DNA of 37,797 nucleotides. It comes from an uncultured Ruminococcus sp. (GTDB taxonomy: Bacteria; Bacillota; Clostridia; Oscillospirales; Ruminococcaceae). Within the stretch, counting starts at the first letter, position 1. Each line of letters opens with the position of its first letter. The notes beneath the pieces were generated by a model that was given only the letters and a program-made list of their open reading frames with translations, made no database searches and was not told the origin of the DNA. Positions 37,163-37,797 of this stretch are shown here, one piece after another. Made by a program: the position numbers and the translations under genes. The stretch is from assembly GCA_947177755.1 (NCBI GenBank), contig CAMWVV010000003.1, positions 1 through 37,797 on the forward strand, read 5' to 3'.

Positions 37163-37797
37163 AATCTGCCTCCTTAAACGTTAAAAGTTTGTCCCTGTAA
37201 TATTCATATTGTTTTTTACGTGCCTCAATTTCAGCAGGTATACTATTTGTCAGGTCATTGCAGAGAGTGTCAAATCGGTCAAGTATTTTTACTATTCTTT
37301 TCTGCTCCTCAATCGGCGGTACAGGGATTTGAAATTGACTAAATTTCACCATATCAACAGAAGCAAAATTGCCTTTTTTTAAATTATTCATACAATATTC
37401 ATCTAATTTGAAACAGTAATAAAACAAGAATATTATAATGAATTGATTTTGATACTCTTTTTTTAATGTAAGGCAAGTAAATCTTTGATTGCATATAAAG
37501 TCAACATTTATTAAAGCGTGTTCTCCTATGGTGGCAGAAGTTGAAACTATTATTGAATTAGCAGAAAAAGGTTTATTTTTTACTGCTTTTACAGTTACTT
37601 TTTGTAAAGATGATGATAAAATTCTACCATTTTCCCTAATATCGTCCATTCTAAACCACGGAACAGTGCCATTTTTCCAGTATTCTTCTTTTGATTTTGA
37701 TGGAGTGTAGCCATTACGAATATCAAAGATTTCCCCCAGTGTTTTCCATTCAACAACATCATCAAAATCAAGAAGATAATCATGATAATATTCATAC
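37146..37797 (-). CDS. hsdS: type I restriction-modification specificity subunit HsdS, 5' part beyond window
   Basis: The frame of the 167-aa ORF stays open to the window edge (YEYYHDYLLDFDDVVEWKTLGEIFDIRNGYTPSKSKEEYWKNGTVPWFRMDDIREN...), so the central conserved helix, TRD2 and C-terminal helix are present; the listed Met is internal. Confidence 0.92.
   Translation of the reverse strand, partial: YEYYHDYLLDFDDVVEWKTLGEIFDIRNGYTPSKSKEEYWKNGTVPWFRMDDIRENGRILSSSLQKVTVKAVKNKPFSANSIIVSTSATIGEHALINVDFICNQRFTCLTLKKEYQNQFIIIFLFYYCFKLDEYCMNNLKKGNFASVDMVKFSQFQIPVPPIEEQKRIVKILDRFDTLCNDLTNSIPAEIEARKKQYEYYRDKLLTFKEADYENRR
37183..37331 (-). repeat. direct repeat copy B (hsdS 3' end)
   Basis: Matches 34082-34230 (see copy A). 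Confidence 0.85.

Noticed and set aside
37595-37795. 66-aa minus ORF (MNIIMIIFLILMMLLNGKHW...) as a small membrane protein
   Set aside because: Out-of-frame reading of the hsdS central region; the true hsdS frame remains open to the window edge.
34060-37797. Invertible hsdS locus (phase variation by site-specific inversion)
   Set aside because: Repeats are direct, not inverted, and no recombinase gene is present in the window; deletion, duplication or gene conversion is the only architecture supported here.

Overview
The window looks like a chromosomal segment from a low-to-mid GC Gram-positive, probably a Ruminococcus/Oscillospiraceae-type Clostridia (inferred from gene content, not tested). 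Most of it is housekeeping: tRNA-Val (left edge, partial), an EF-G-like GTPase, a MATE/flippase-type transporter, an XRE regulator, murT-gatD divergent from uppP, glmS, a permuted GH3 glycosidase, an RNase M5-like Toprim protein, holA, comEC, a PRTase, a HIT protein, alaS, a PBP2-type transpeptidase and dtd. No CRISPR array, transposase, integrase or phage genes were seen. The less ordinary parts are: (1) a GH42-type beta-galactosidase gene wedged between two same-strand type I specificity (hsdS) genes, with overlapping or nearly abutting reading frames and about 150 bp direct repeats; (2) an SPFH + ribbon-helix-helix + 29-aa membrane microprotein operon with tandem GATATC palindromes over its promoter; (3) envelope O-acylation-type proteins (DHHW-like and MBOAT) that have both lost their signature histidines, plus a ComEC with a decayed metallo-beta-lactamase motif; (4) a DUF2325 gene under tandem TTAGTnnnnACTAA operators; (5) an uncharacterised three-gene cassette at 8.3-9.3 kb. 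All assignments were made by reading the sequence and translations; no database search was run.
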